A stretch of DNA of 50,147 nt from Candidatus Bathyarchaeota archaeon (lineage in GTDB: Archaea > Thermoproteota > Bathyarchaeia > 40CM-2-53-6). Positions 24,119 to 34,000 of the stretch are shown piece by piece. Position numbers and translations under genes: made by a program. The DNA is taken from contig VBBQ01000028.1 in the NCBI GenBank assembly GCA_005888755.1, forward strand, positions 148,763 through 198,909, read 5' to 3'. The notes beneath the pieces are model-generated. The model was not told the origin of the DNA and did not search any database. It was given only the letters and a program-made list of their open reading frames with translations. The number at the start of each line of letters is the position of its first letter. Position 1 is the first letter of the stretch.

Positions 24119-27100
24119 CTAGCATCCAGCAGCGACACAGAAGAACGGGTCTATCTGCGGATCTACCTGGAAGAGCGTTGACGGGCTGAATGGTGTGGTA
24201 ATGCCGTGTCCGAAGTATATGGCTACCGTTGCCAGGTCTACTGCTCCGACTGTTGTGCCTCCTGCAATGTTCGAGTTGACCCAGTATGGGTCAGTTGTAC
24301 CATAGTGAGAGGCGACATCGGCCAGATCGAGAATGTTAACCACTCCATCGTTGTTGTGGTCAGCATAGCTGAGCTTGTAGAGCGAGCTACTGGTGGCTGT
24401 CGGCCCGGTTGGGCAGCATCGTGCGTTGAAAGTGTTGTACGAGAGGAGGATTCTGCCGTCGCGAGTTATCGCTTGTCCTGTTAGCGCACCGGTAGATGTC
24501 TCAGCGCATGGACCACCGACGTGGCCTGCCGTGACACCTGTTCCAGATATCGGAGCAATGCATGACCATGGTCCTGGTCCTACTTCGATGCCCGGGCTGT
24601 TAGCGCTCGGATACATCGGGTCGAACGTTGGACTGGCGCAAACTCCGCCTGCGACCGGCGGGTCACCGCAATAGGGTGCCCACAGTGACTTTTCAAGGAC
24701 GAGCTGCACGGCGCCGATGTTGAACTCGAACAGTGAGCTTTGGCCTTGTAGTTTCACTTGGAGTGTCTTGCATGGTTGTCCGGTCCCGCAGTCGAGACCT
24801 GTAGCGCTGACAACGTTCAGCACGTAGGACTGAAGCAGTGAGCTGGGCACGTCTCGGTTGGCGATGATAGTGTAAGCTACGTCAGTAGCCTTGACATCGT
24901 TGCCGTCCGAGAATTTCCAGTCGTTGCGTATGTGCCAGATCTGGGTAGTAACGCCGGTAGCGCATCCGTTGATAGAGTTGCATCCAACCTCGGTTGGGTT
25001 GAAGGTGGCGCTGTGACTGGTGGTTCCCCAGTCAATGAACTGGGCGGCTGCACCTCCAGTGTTGGGGTTGGCGTTGAGCATCGCATCATAGACCTGTGCG
25101 AGGAAGTCGAATTCCCAGACGCTGTTGGCGGTGAACGGGCTGAGGTTGCTGGTGTCCTGAGAAAAGCCTCGGCGTATGACGCCGGGCGTGGGCTGATTTG
25201 CTGGGTTGCTAGCTGTGTATCCTGGAACCTGGCGAGCGTTCAACAATGTAAAGTAAGGAGCTCCCGCGAGCGTACCGAAGCCTACAGTGTTGACGATACT
25301 TGCCTGGGTAGACACGCACGTTGTAGTGCACTGTTGGAAGTTGAAGCCATTGTTCTCGGCGAAGGTGTCGACGAAGGCGAAGCCTGGTATGTGATGACTC
25401 CACTTGAGATCGTCACCTATCGCTCTCTGGAAGAACGCGCTTGATAGAGCGGCTGTCGGGGCGAATTCGCCTGCGTTGGCATTGGTGTCTGTTTGTGGTT
25501 CGCAGAAGAAGTGATAGTTGTTCGGCTTGAGGGCGGGTGTGCCAGCACAGATCGCACCAGTGTTGATACTGTGGCTGTTGAGGAAGTACTGGTCGGGAGT
25601 GGGGTCAAAGCCCTGGCCTTCCGTGTAGAACTGCCAGGCGCTCGGGCTTCCTCCGGAGACCGACGTGTCTTCGAAGACGATGGGCGTCACTTGGGTGAAG
25701 GTGTAGTATTTGGGTGTGAACTGGGTGCATGGACTGGTCCTTGCATCGTAGCATACTGTGCCAACAAAACCGGTCTGAGTAGCTCTACTCTGAGGTGTTC
25801 CGAAGAGGAAGTTCAACTCGTCAGCGACGATCTGACCGAATTGTTGTCTTCCAAAGTTGACTCTGACATAGGTCTTGATTTGGCCGTTAGGCACGATGTG
25901 CGCGTATGCTCCAGGGTCTGTGGTTAGATCAGCTGCACTGGCTACATTGTCGCAGGTGGCGGTTGAAGGCGATAGTGTGAGACCCATGGAAACGAAGTCG
26001 TCACAGGCAGCCCGCAAATCGTTGTGGCCAGAGTAGCCCGCAACGAGACCGGTAGTGCCTGGATTCCACCAGCGAGAGTTCACGTTCACAGTGCTATCAG
26101 TAATGTGGTATGGACCGACATCGTGTCCGGTTGCTCCAGTGGAGCAGCCGACAACATTGAGCCAAGGATGATTACCGAATTGACATTCGGCAATGTCCAC
26201 CTCAGTGGCCGGGCCTCCTGCTGCATTCGTAACCGGACATGCTGGTGCACTCTGACACAAGTATTCGCTGGTAGTGCCTATCGGGCAACGACCTCCTTGT
26301 CCCGGAACCCAGAATACGCATGGCGCTGAGGCCACACCTGTCATTGTGGTTCGGACAAAGGCTGGATCGTCTAGCAAGTGGTGGAAGGCAGCACCGAGAA
26401 GTGCTCGGGCTGTCGTCGGCTTGACGGTGCTGGGACTGTTCCAGTTTACGTTGAACGTGCCACTGGTAACCGCGGCACTAGCGATACTCACCGCGATGGT
26501 TCCAGTTGCGCCGGTTCCATTGTAGACGTTGGATCGGAGAGAGTAACTTCCGGCAAGGGTACATGGGATAGTGTAGACACCGTTCGGAGTTGCACCTCCC
26601 GAGTCGCTAACTGTAACCGATGGTGAACCGCTCGGCTGGTTGGCCGCCGTCAAAGTGCTGAGCGTGTCCAGAATGTTTGAGCCGGTCTCCTGGTTCCGGA
26701 GAGTTATACTCAACGAGCCGAAACCAGCACTGCAGCCTGCAGCCGTACCGGTTGTGGTGAATGAAGCCGGGGTCGTGGTTCTTGGGACCTGTAGTGCAAT
26801 TCCCATGAAGGCAGGGAAGCTGTTGACGTCGACTCCGAAGTAACCAAGTTCTGCTTGAGGACCGGTGCAGAAGAAGTCGGCGTTGCCGCAGAAAGTGGTG
26901 ATGTCGGAGCTAGATTGTAGAGGCCAATCGCTGACGTCAATCTCACCTAGCTGGAAGTGAGAGAACATGACATCAAAGTCGGAGTAGAAGTGCATGATCA
27001 ACTGCTGAGTAAAAGGCCCGTAAGCCGAAAAGCGAGTAGGACCGCTCTGGTTGATTGCGCGTACCTGATTGTACGTTCCTGGTAGAGCCATGAGAAGAGT

Positions 27101-27142
27101 TAGACTTAGCATTAGAACTAGAATTGGTGTAGTTATTCGCAT
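24119..27142 (-). CDS. ABC substrate-binding protein (SBP_bac_5-like), apparently permuted, with C-terminal dockerin
   Basis: A 1007-residue exported protein with a signal peptide (about 1-29). Segments of the peptide/nickel binding-protein family are present but in an unusual order. The GEIDVSDWPL segment (66-75) and the ALLGAAFHHLLDDPAFV segment (247-263), normally in the second half, come first. The segments NLSPFTANSVWEFDF (666-680), WKFSDGNDVKATDVAY (742-757) and GPGPW (855-859), normally N-terminal, follow. Residues 928-980 are dockerin-like: DHNNDGVVNILDLADV..HYG, then a degenerate second copy. About 18 cysteines suggest disulphides. It is the first gene of the importer cluster, with a TATA-like TCTTAAAAGG about 40 nt before the ATG. 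Confidence 0.85.
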   Translation of the reverse strand: MRITTPILVLMLSLTLLMALPGTYNQVRAINQSGPTRFSAYGPFTQQLIMHFYSDFDVMFSHFQLGEIDVSDWPLQSSSDITTFCGNADFFCTGPQAELGYFGVDVNSFPAFMGIALQVPRTTTPASFTTTGTAAGCSAGFGSLSITLRNQETGSNILDTLSTLTAANQPSGSPSVTVSDSGGATPNGVYTIPCTLAGSYSLRSNVYNGTGATGTIAVSIASAAVTSGTFNVNWNSPSTVKPTTARALLGAAFHHLLDDPAFVRTTMTGVASAPCVFWVPGQGGRCPIGTTSEYLCQSAPACPVTNAAGGPATEVDIAECQFGNHPWLNVVGCSTGATGHDVGPYHITDSTVNVNSRWWNPGTTGLVAGYSGHNDLRAACDDFVSMGLTLSPSTATCDNVASAADLTTDPGAYAHIVPNGQIKTYVRVNFGRQQFGQIVADELNFLFGTPQSRATQTGFVGTVCYDARTSPCTQFTPKYYTFTQVTPIVFEDTSVSGGSPSAWQFYTEGQGFDPTPDQYFLNSHSINTGAICAGTPALKPNNYHFFCEPQTDTNANAGEFAPTAALSSAFFQRAIGDDLKWSHHIPGFAFVDTFAENNGFNFQQCTTTCVSTQASIVNTVGFGTLAGAPYFTLLNARQVPGYTASNPANQPTPGVIRRGFSQDTSNLSPFTANSVWEFDFLAQVYDAMLNANPNTGGAAAQFIDWGTTSHSATFNPTEVGCNSINGCATGVTTQIWHIRNDWKFSDGNDVKATDVAYTIIANRDVPSSLLQSYVLNVVSATGLDCGTGQPCKTLQVKLQGQSSLFEFNIGAVQLVLEKSLWAPYCGDPPVAGGVCASPTFDPMYPSANSPGIEVGPGPWSCIAPISGTGVTAGHVGGPCAETSTGALTGQAITRDGRILLSYNTFNARCCPTGPTATSSSLYKLSYADHNNDGVVNILDLADVASHYGTTDPYWVNSNIAGGTTVGAVDLATVAIYFGHGITTPFSPSTLFQVDPQIDPFFCVAAGC

Positions 27143-27242
27143 TTTTTCTTCAAAAGGCCATTTCGCCTCCAGCCTCCTTTTAAGATTATCCCAAAATAAG
27201 GTCGCTCTGGATACCCCGGGGTGGACGGGGGAAGCCGATGGG

Positions 27243-28637
27243 CTAAAGAGGTTCTATCTTGAGATTTCTTCTTCGTCTAAGAAATCCCACGGCAACTCCA
27301 ATTGCTGCAACAGCTGCAACGCCTCCGACCACTTGAAGGAGCAGAGTGGTGGTGTCGGTGGGGGCGATGCCGAGTTGGCTAGTATTCAAACCTTCACGAC
27401 AGTTCTTGGCGCTGGCCAGTTGTACAGTGGCGACTATGCTGTAAATTCCGACCGGCAAGTGGGATGTTGGCAGAGTATCGTTATAGTGCAGTATCTGATT
27501 CGGCTTGATACTCTGATTTGGTATTACCGCTAGGGTTGCGTTAGGGGGCCCGTAAGCTATAGTCAGGTTGAAGGTTTCCCGGAACGTTCCGGTGTCTTGA
27601 ACTTCGACCGTGAATGGCACGTTCGTCCCAGGCTTAACCTGATTGACGTTGGTCTGAATCCCCTGGACAGCAACGCAGTGTATCGGCGGAGGGACAATAG
27701 TTAGCAGCGTTACCATCATACCCTGAAAACCGCTGTCTTGATCTATGACTGTCACACGGATTGAAAAGTTGCCCAAGAATATGTTGGCCCCATTTGAAAA
27801 CACGTGAGTGGTTATGTCCACGTTCAAGGTTGTATTCGCGGTCCCGGATGAATCCCCAAAATCCCAAAGGTACTTCAGGATTCCCTTGTTCTGCGCCTGC
27901 TGATTGTCGGGGTCGAAGCTCTTTGTCGCGTTGAAGGTAACTATGTCACCCTGTTGAGGACTGGTTGGAGAAACGGTGAATAATGCGGTTGGACCTTCCA
28001 TGCCGGCGACATTCTTGAAATAGCCATCAACAGTCTCAACGCCATACCTTATCTGATCGTACCCGTCGATGAGACGGGTCCAGTTCGGGGACCCTGTTGG
28101 ACATCCTTGAGGACAGAGCCCTCCGGGAGGCTGAGCGCTGTAGCTAGCGGCTGACATTCCGGCCGCCAGGGCTAGAGGGCTAACACCGACCTTCAGTACC
28201 GAAAAGACGAGGTTGGCAAGCGTGCCCGACCCTCCGAGGAAGAGCCCGTGGTTGTTGGTGGTCGTGGCAAGATTCACGACAGCCAACCTCAGAGCACCTG
28301 TATTGTTGTAGTTGCTGGGAGACTTGTACGAATTATCGAAAACTGTGCCTGTTGAGATATCGTAGGAATAGAGGCTGATGTAGTTCTGGTCAAAGTAGAG
28401 AGCGAATTCGTAGGCGTTGAAAGGAAGGGCGTTCGTCACGTTGACCTGAACAGAGAATCGCGACCCAATAGTCAAGGAAGGATCGGTAATGTTCGCGCTA
28501 CCATACGTGCTGCTGAACACTCCCACAATCGCAAGGTTGCCTTGGCCGTGAGCTTTCTCAAAGAAAGGAACAGCCAAGAACAGAGACACTATCCCAAGGA
28601 ACAATAGTAGCGCTGGCTTGGCAGGAAGGTGAGACAA
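27243..28637 (-). CDS. Cohesin-like/PKD surface protein with C-terminal anchor
   Basis: A 464-residue protein: signal peptide about 1-31, a cohesin-like beta sandwich about 34-160 (RFSVQVNVTNALPFNAYEFA with YFDQNYISL), a PKD domain about 215-312 (YLWDFGDSSG), a CARDB-like beta domain about 318-425, one transmembrane helix (about 436-456) and a basic stop sequence FLRRRRNLK. It should stand on the cell surface and could hold dockerin-bearing partners. It lies just upstream of the dockerin-bearing binding-protein gene in the same direction, with a 100-bp gap. The start is TTG; a TATA-like ACTTTTAAGG lies about 45 nt upstream. Confidence 0.75.
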   Translation of the reverse strand: MSHLPAKPALLLFLGIVSLFLAVPFFEKAHGQGNLAIVGVFSSTYGSANITDPSLTIGSRFSVQVNVTNALPFNAYEFALYFDQNYISLYSYDISTGTVFDNSYKSPSNYNNTGALRLAVVNLATTTNNHGLFLGGSGTLANLVFSVLKVGVSPLALAAGMSAASYSAQPPGGLCPQGCPTGSPNWTRLIDGYDQIRYGVETVDGYFKNVAGMEGPTALFTVSPTSPQQGDIVTFNATKSFDPDNQQAQNKGILKYLWDFGDSSGTANTTLNVDITTHVFSNGANIFLGNFSIRVTVIDQDSGFQGMMVTLLTIVPPPIHCVAVQGIQTNVNQVKPGTNVPFTVEVQDTGTFRETFNLTIAYGPPNATLAVIPNQSIKPNQILHYNDTLPTSHLPVGIYSIVATVQLASAKNCREGLNTSQLGIAPTDTTTLLLQVVGGVAAVAAIGVAVGFLRRRRNLKIEPL

Positions 28638-28803
28638 GCAGAAATCCTCTCAGTTCGAGAAGGCCTGCCGATCAGACCCTTAAAAGTTTATGCGGATTAG
28701 AATTTTCGAAAATGACTCGAAAGTGAAGAACTGGCATTTTGCGATGACGCTTGCTGAGTCCAGAAAAATTTTCCTATGCGGGACCCTTCGTTCCCACCGT
28801 TTG

Positions 28804-30933
28804 TCAGGTCAGGGGAGCACGTCGAGCTCTTCTCCTCCTGAGGAAGAGAAGGCCGGCGACAGCCGCGATAACAACCGCTGCCACACCCGCATAGATTAGA
28901 GTCGAGTTGTCCAGTGGAGGAGGAGGCACCACGGATGCTTGGGACACTGTTTCGACGTGGGTCTTGTAGAATTTCCGACCGCCAGAATCAGTGACCGTCA
29001 CCGTTACGGTATAGTTGCCGCTTTTGGCAAAGGCGTGGGCCGTCGAGGCGCCTGTATCTGTTGACCCGTCGCCGTAGTCCCAGAAATAAGTGTAAGGTGG
29101 GACGCCGCCGGAGATAGCCGCCGTGAATGTTACCGACTGACCTGTAACAGGGGACGTCGTGGAGAGACTGAAGTCCCCTGCGACAACACTTGCAACACTA
29201 ACGCTTGCAAAACTGCTCTCCCCAATTTGGGGGGTTTCACCGTCTTGGGCGACGACCGTGATGGGATAGCTCCCGGCGACTGTGTAGTTGTGACTGGCCG
29301 AGGCAGGGTAGGGAGAGATGAACCCGGTATTCGTTACGACTGACGAGGTACCGTCTCCCCACTTAATCGTGTAGCTGAAGAGTACTGACCGGAACCCTAA
29401 GCCCGATGGGTACGCGTTTGAGTACGTAATGCTTGAGGTGACTTTGACGGGGAAACCTACAGTCGCATTTTGCGTATTGACCACTGTTAGGACAGTGAAC
29501 ACTGGGGTGCCTCCGGTCACATTGACTCGACCGTAAGCTTGGATGGCACTAGGTGGAACTAGTCCTAAACCAGAGTCAGTGACCGTAAGGCTGACGTTGT
29601 AGACTCCGGAAAAATGATAACCTGGTGAAGCGCCGCTGAGGATTTGTGTATTGTTCTGGCTCCGCTGAGAGGTGATAGATGGAGCGGGCTTTGCGCATAC
29701 CGCGGTGTTAGTGCCTGGCGCCGGGGCTGGGCAGAACCTCCATTTCACAGAGTACTTGGCATTCCCTCCTAGCCAGAAACCGCTCCATGTCCCTGACGTC
29801 TCAGTTGCAAGATTGCTGGGTCCTCGAATCGCTGCTGCGAACGGACGCTCGACAACTGTGACATTATGAGGAGTAGGCGTTGCACTGTCGAGAACTCTCA
29901 GGGTCACTCGGCTTACGAAGATCGAAGCATTGCCGTTAGGTGCTGCTATGATTGCAGGATTACCACTGATCTGTGAACTAAACAGATCTGTGTTTGTAGT
30001 ATTGAAATTCCAACCATAAGTCAAGGTTCCTGTGCATCCTGTGCAAGCTATTGTGGAAGTAAACGTGATCAGCGGACCAGGGCCGGATGGGTCTAGCGAG
30101 AAGGTGAAACCTCCACTCCAATTAAGCGTGTGAGCAGGATCAGAATAGGATTCGCTGTCGAAACTTCCCTGGATAATCTGATGAACCACAGGACCGGGAT
30201 TCAAGATACCGCCTTGGCTTCCGTGGCTGATAGTCAGCCCGGTGTTCCCGATACCAACAACATCAAACCTAAGCCGGAAGAGGATGAAGTTACTGCCGTA
30301 GCTTGCGAAAACCAGTTGCAACAGGTGAGCTTGACCAGCAGCATTGTCGATCGTTTGGACGGCATTGAAAGGAGACAAGGCCGCCCAGTTAGTTCCTCCC
30401 AGGTCAAACATCACGGCGTGAAGGATGTTCGGGTTCCACGAGACAAAGATGTCAAAACCGTTCATCGCTGAAGTGGCATTCTGTATGTAGACTACATCGG
30501 CAGTGAAGCCTCCACCGATCTGCGGAGAAACTGTGCTGAATGTTTCATCTTGGTCAGATACTAAAGGCTCTGTGGTCTTGTCGGAAGGAGCCATCGTGGT
30601 ATAATTTCCTACATCGCCGATCCAGGTACATGAGCTACTAGTCTGGAAGACTCCATTCTCGCTTGGAGCGACAGGGAAACCTGTGCCGTTCACCACTGCT
30701 TCTTTCGCTCCAAGCCCACAGTCAATACCTAGCTTGGGCAGGTTGGGAACAGACGGCTGAATGGTTCGTCTTGCAACATTCGACAGCCCGATATTCGAGA
30801 ATGCTGGAGACGCTAGAGAAAGAGTTGTGAGAATAACGATCATGGAAACCGTGATTAGGAGTCCGAGATTCTTGTTCTTCTTCGGCGATCGATTCAAGGC
30901 GTTCAGGGTCCAGTATTTACTTCCATATAGCAT
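28804..30933 (-). CDS. Cohesin-like/multi-PKD surface protein with C-terminal anchor
   Basis: A 709-residue protein with an N-terminal hydrophobic export segment (about 20-45). A cysteine-containing lead (LGIDCGLGAKEAVVNGTGF) precedes a cohesin-like domain (about 135-260; IFVSWNPNILHAVMFDLGG). Four PKD-like modules follow (for example FSYTIKWGDGTSS and YFWDYGDGSTD). The C terminus has a transmembrane helix (AGVAAVVIAAVAGLLFL) and RRRRARRAPLT. Its first 260 residues closely match those of the 2118-residue protein at 38566-44922, so the two genes share a duplicated N-terminal half. The start is ATG. Confidence 0.75.
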   Translation of the reverse strand: MLYGSKYWTLNALNRSPKKNKNLGLLITVSMIVILTTLSLASPAFSNIGLSNVARRTIQPSVPNLPKLGIDCGLGAKEAVVNGTGFPVAPSENGVFQTSSSCTWIGDVGNYTTMAPSDKTTEPLVSDQDETFSTVSPQIGGGFTADVVYIQNATSAMNGFDIFVSWNPNILHAVMFDLGGTNWAALSPFNAVQTIDNAAGQAHLLQLVFASYGSNFILFRLRFDVVGIGNTGLTISHGSQGGILNPGPVVHQIIQGSFDSESYSDPAHTLNWSGGFTFSLDPSGPGPLITFTSTIACTGCTGTLTYGWNFNTTNTDLFSSQISGNPAIIAAPNGNASIFVSRVTLRVLDSATPTPHNVTVVERPFAAAIRGPSNLATETSGTWSGFWLGGNAKYSVKWRFCPAPAPGTNTAVCAKPAPSITSQRSQNNTQILSGASPGYHFSGVYNVSLTVTDSGLGLVPPSAIQAYGRVNVTGGTPVFTVLTVVNTQNATVGFPVKVTSSITYSNAYPSGLGFRSVLFSYTIKWGDGTSSVVTNTGFISPYPASASHNYTVAGSYPITVVAQDGETPQIGESSFASVSVASVVAGDFSLSTTSPVTGQSVTFTAAISGGVPPYTYFWDYGDGSTDTGASTAHAFAKSGNYTVTVTVTDSGGRKFYKTHVETVSQASVVPPPPLDNSTLIYAGVAAVVIAAVAGLLFLRRRRARRAPLT

Positions 30934-31004
30934 CTACTCTATTTACCGTATCGGAAGGACCATCAAAACTTCCAGAGATAATCTCGGAGGCCCAATCCGG
31001 AATC

Positions 31005-34000
31005 TCAGACGCTCTTGCCGTAGTTAATCGCGACCAGGGCCAGGTCTAGCACACCAATCGGCTTCCCCGGGTCATTGTCGACATCAACGTACTGGTCACA
31101 CATGGTACCGGGTGTCGGCATCTGTCCATAGCAGATAGCCACGAGAGCTAGGTCGAGGATGTTTATCTTTCCGTCTCCATTGGCGTCTCCCGGTGGAGAG
31201 ACCCTGAGAGGATAGAGCGCCAGGGATTCGTCTCCTTGGTTGCCAGCGAAATTCTCAGCGGGAGAAATATTTGTGAGAGTGGCCAGGATCGTGTATCTTC
31301 CCCAGGGCTGGGCGCTGGTCCAGTTAAAATAGAGTGTTTGAGACTGGCCTGGGGTCAGTGTGAGATTCCAGGCTTTGAGAACGTTGCTCGTATTGTTGGC
31401 CACGAGCGTCAGTCTTGCAGTCTCGAGCGAGTCTCCGTAGTTTGAGACTATTGTTGTTATGTTCACTGGATAGTTCGACCTTACGAGCCCTGGAGTGGCG
31501 GAGAGGAATCGGACTCCTACATCATTGACTCCCGAGATCGGATTTGAGCTAGAGAACAGGATTTCCAGGCTTGAGGAGATGAGGCTGTTCCAGAAAACCC
31601 AGATTCGCCTGTCGCTGTTCTGGACCGCCGCGGGTCCGGTGTCTTCTCCAGTTGTTAGCTGAGTTGCAGGAGACCAGCTTGCACCATTAGGATCGGTTGC
31701 CGTAGCGTAGAAAATGTACTCTGATGGAGGGCTGACGGTGGACCTCTGGAAGAAGACCCAGTATGTTCCGTCCCGGGCCTGAAGTGTTACTGGATGATCG
31801 TCGTCGTTTGAAGTGCTGAAGAGGAAGCCTGTCTTCGGAGTCCAAGAGCCTGCAGGAATACCAGTTGATGGTAGAGTTGTGACAGTGCCATTCGTCGTTG
31901 TATAGTATAGGTTTAGGTTCGTCGTGTCGTTAGACGACCAGAAAATCCGTATCTTACCATCTCTAGTCTGAGTTATGGACGGACTTTTCTGGCCTAGATT
32001 TGATACAGATGCTGGGGGCAGCGGGAATTCAGAGGACCATCCGGTTCCGTTGTAGTACTTGTAATAGACCTGGCTCAGAGTGCCTTGAGAATTCTGTCTG
32101 GACCACGTCACCCAGATCCTCCCGTTTCGGTCTTGAACAGCGGAAGGCGCTTTGTCATTCATGGTGGACGAGGTTAGTTGGACGGGACCGGTTGTAGCGT
32201 GCGGATTATTCTCAGTGCTTGAGTAGAACCGGTAGAAGATCTGGGGATGCCCTGTACTGTTGGAGGACCAGAGGATCATCATCGTCTGGTTGACCAGTTG
32301 AGTGATGAAACTCTGCGCATCATTGGACGACCCTGTCGTGACCGATTGTTTGACGGACCAAGCAGTCCCGTTCCACATCTTGAAGTAGATTATAGGGTTC
32401 AGTAGCGAGCCAGACGGTTTTTCATTCCAAGTCAGCCATATCCGTCCGAGATAGTCAACGGAGGCTGAAGGTGACAGGAAGAGGCTTGTGGAAGGAGTCG
32501 GTCCTGCAATGACTAGATCGCCCTGGTCGTATACGTTGTTAGTGTTAGTGTCGTAGGCAACCGTTTCGCCAAGGTCCCACCGACCATTGTTATTCGAATC
32601 AAAGTATTTGACGCGAGTGTCGCTCCCAAGCGCGGTCCCGTTTAGAGGTTGAGTTCCGGACACGACCGTCTCCCCTGACTCGTAGGTGGAGTCGCCGTTG
32701 TTGTCGTACACCACGACCGCTCCAGAACTCCACGCACCAGAGCCCGGTGCTCCGTTGGCTATGACGGACTCGGTCCGTTCGTAGAGACCATTACTGTTGC
32801 TATCGTAGACTATCGTTTCTCCCGGGCTCCACAGACCCGTTCTCGGCACGTCGATGAACCTGAGATTGGGGTCGGATTTCAGCAGAGTCCCGATCGCGGG
32901 AGTAGTGCCGGCGATTACAGGCTCGCTGAGTAAAGTGCCCCCTAGCGGGGACATACCAACGACGACGGTGTCGCAGCACGGATTAAAGAGACCGTTGGAG
33001 TCAGTGTCATAGACCAAGGCTTCTCCAGGGTTCCACCAGGTGTTTCCGTCCGTCTCAACATACTTCATCTTTGAATCGAACTTTATGGCTGTTCCGACAG
33101 CCGGACGCGCGCCAGAGAGGACGGGTTCCATCAAAACCGTGCCGTTTGGGGGAGCAGATCCAACCACGACCAAATCGCCGGTCACATAGATATGGTCCGA
33201 GTCCGCATCATACACAATAGTCTCACCTCTGTCCCAGTGACCACTAAGATTGGCGTCTACGAAGTGAAAATGATTGTCGATAGTCAGAATCCCGCTGCCA
33301 TCGGTCGGCGGGGTGGGTCCAATAATTACAGTGTCACCGGTCCTGTAGATGCCGCTGCCGAATATGTCGTAGATCACGGAGTCGGGCCCTGGATCGTAGA
33401 TCCCGTTCCCATTTGAATCGAAGTATTTGATTTTCGAGTCAATTGTAGCGTTGAAATATCCCTGGTTGATCGTGTCGTAGACAACTGTTTCACCGGTGTC
33501 CCAGACGTTGTTACTGTTCGCATCTACAAATCTGATTTTAAGGTCAGAGTTCAACCCTGCGAGCGACGGAGGATTAGCAGACAGAAGAAGAGGCTCGGTT
33601 GACTCGTAGATGTTGTTTCCGTTGCTGTCGTACGCAACTGCCTCTCCTGTGTCCCAGACGCTATTTCTGTTGGTATCGATGAACATGATCTTTGGGTCAG
33701 CCTTGAGAGAAGTTCCAACGGCTGGTGTTGGCCCGTATAGAACGCGGTCGCCTGTAGCGTATACACCTGAAAGGTTTGCGTCGTAGACTACCGATTCCCC
33801 TGTGTCCCAGTGGCCGTTATTGTTTGTATCAACGTATTTGAGATGGGGGTCGATCGACGCGCTGTATAGACCATTGTTGTTACTGTCATAAACGACGGGA
33901 TTGCCTGGGACCCAGGAAGAACCTGGGCCAATGAATTTGACATGACTATCATTTGTCAGAGAAGTGCCGGGGACGACCGGTGTCCCTCCGATGACCGGGT

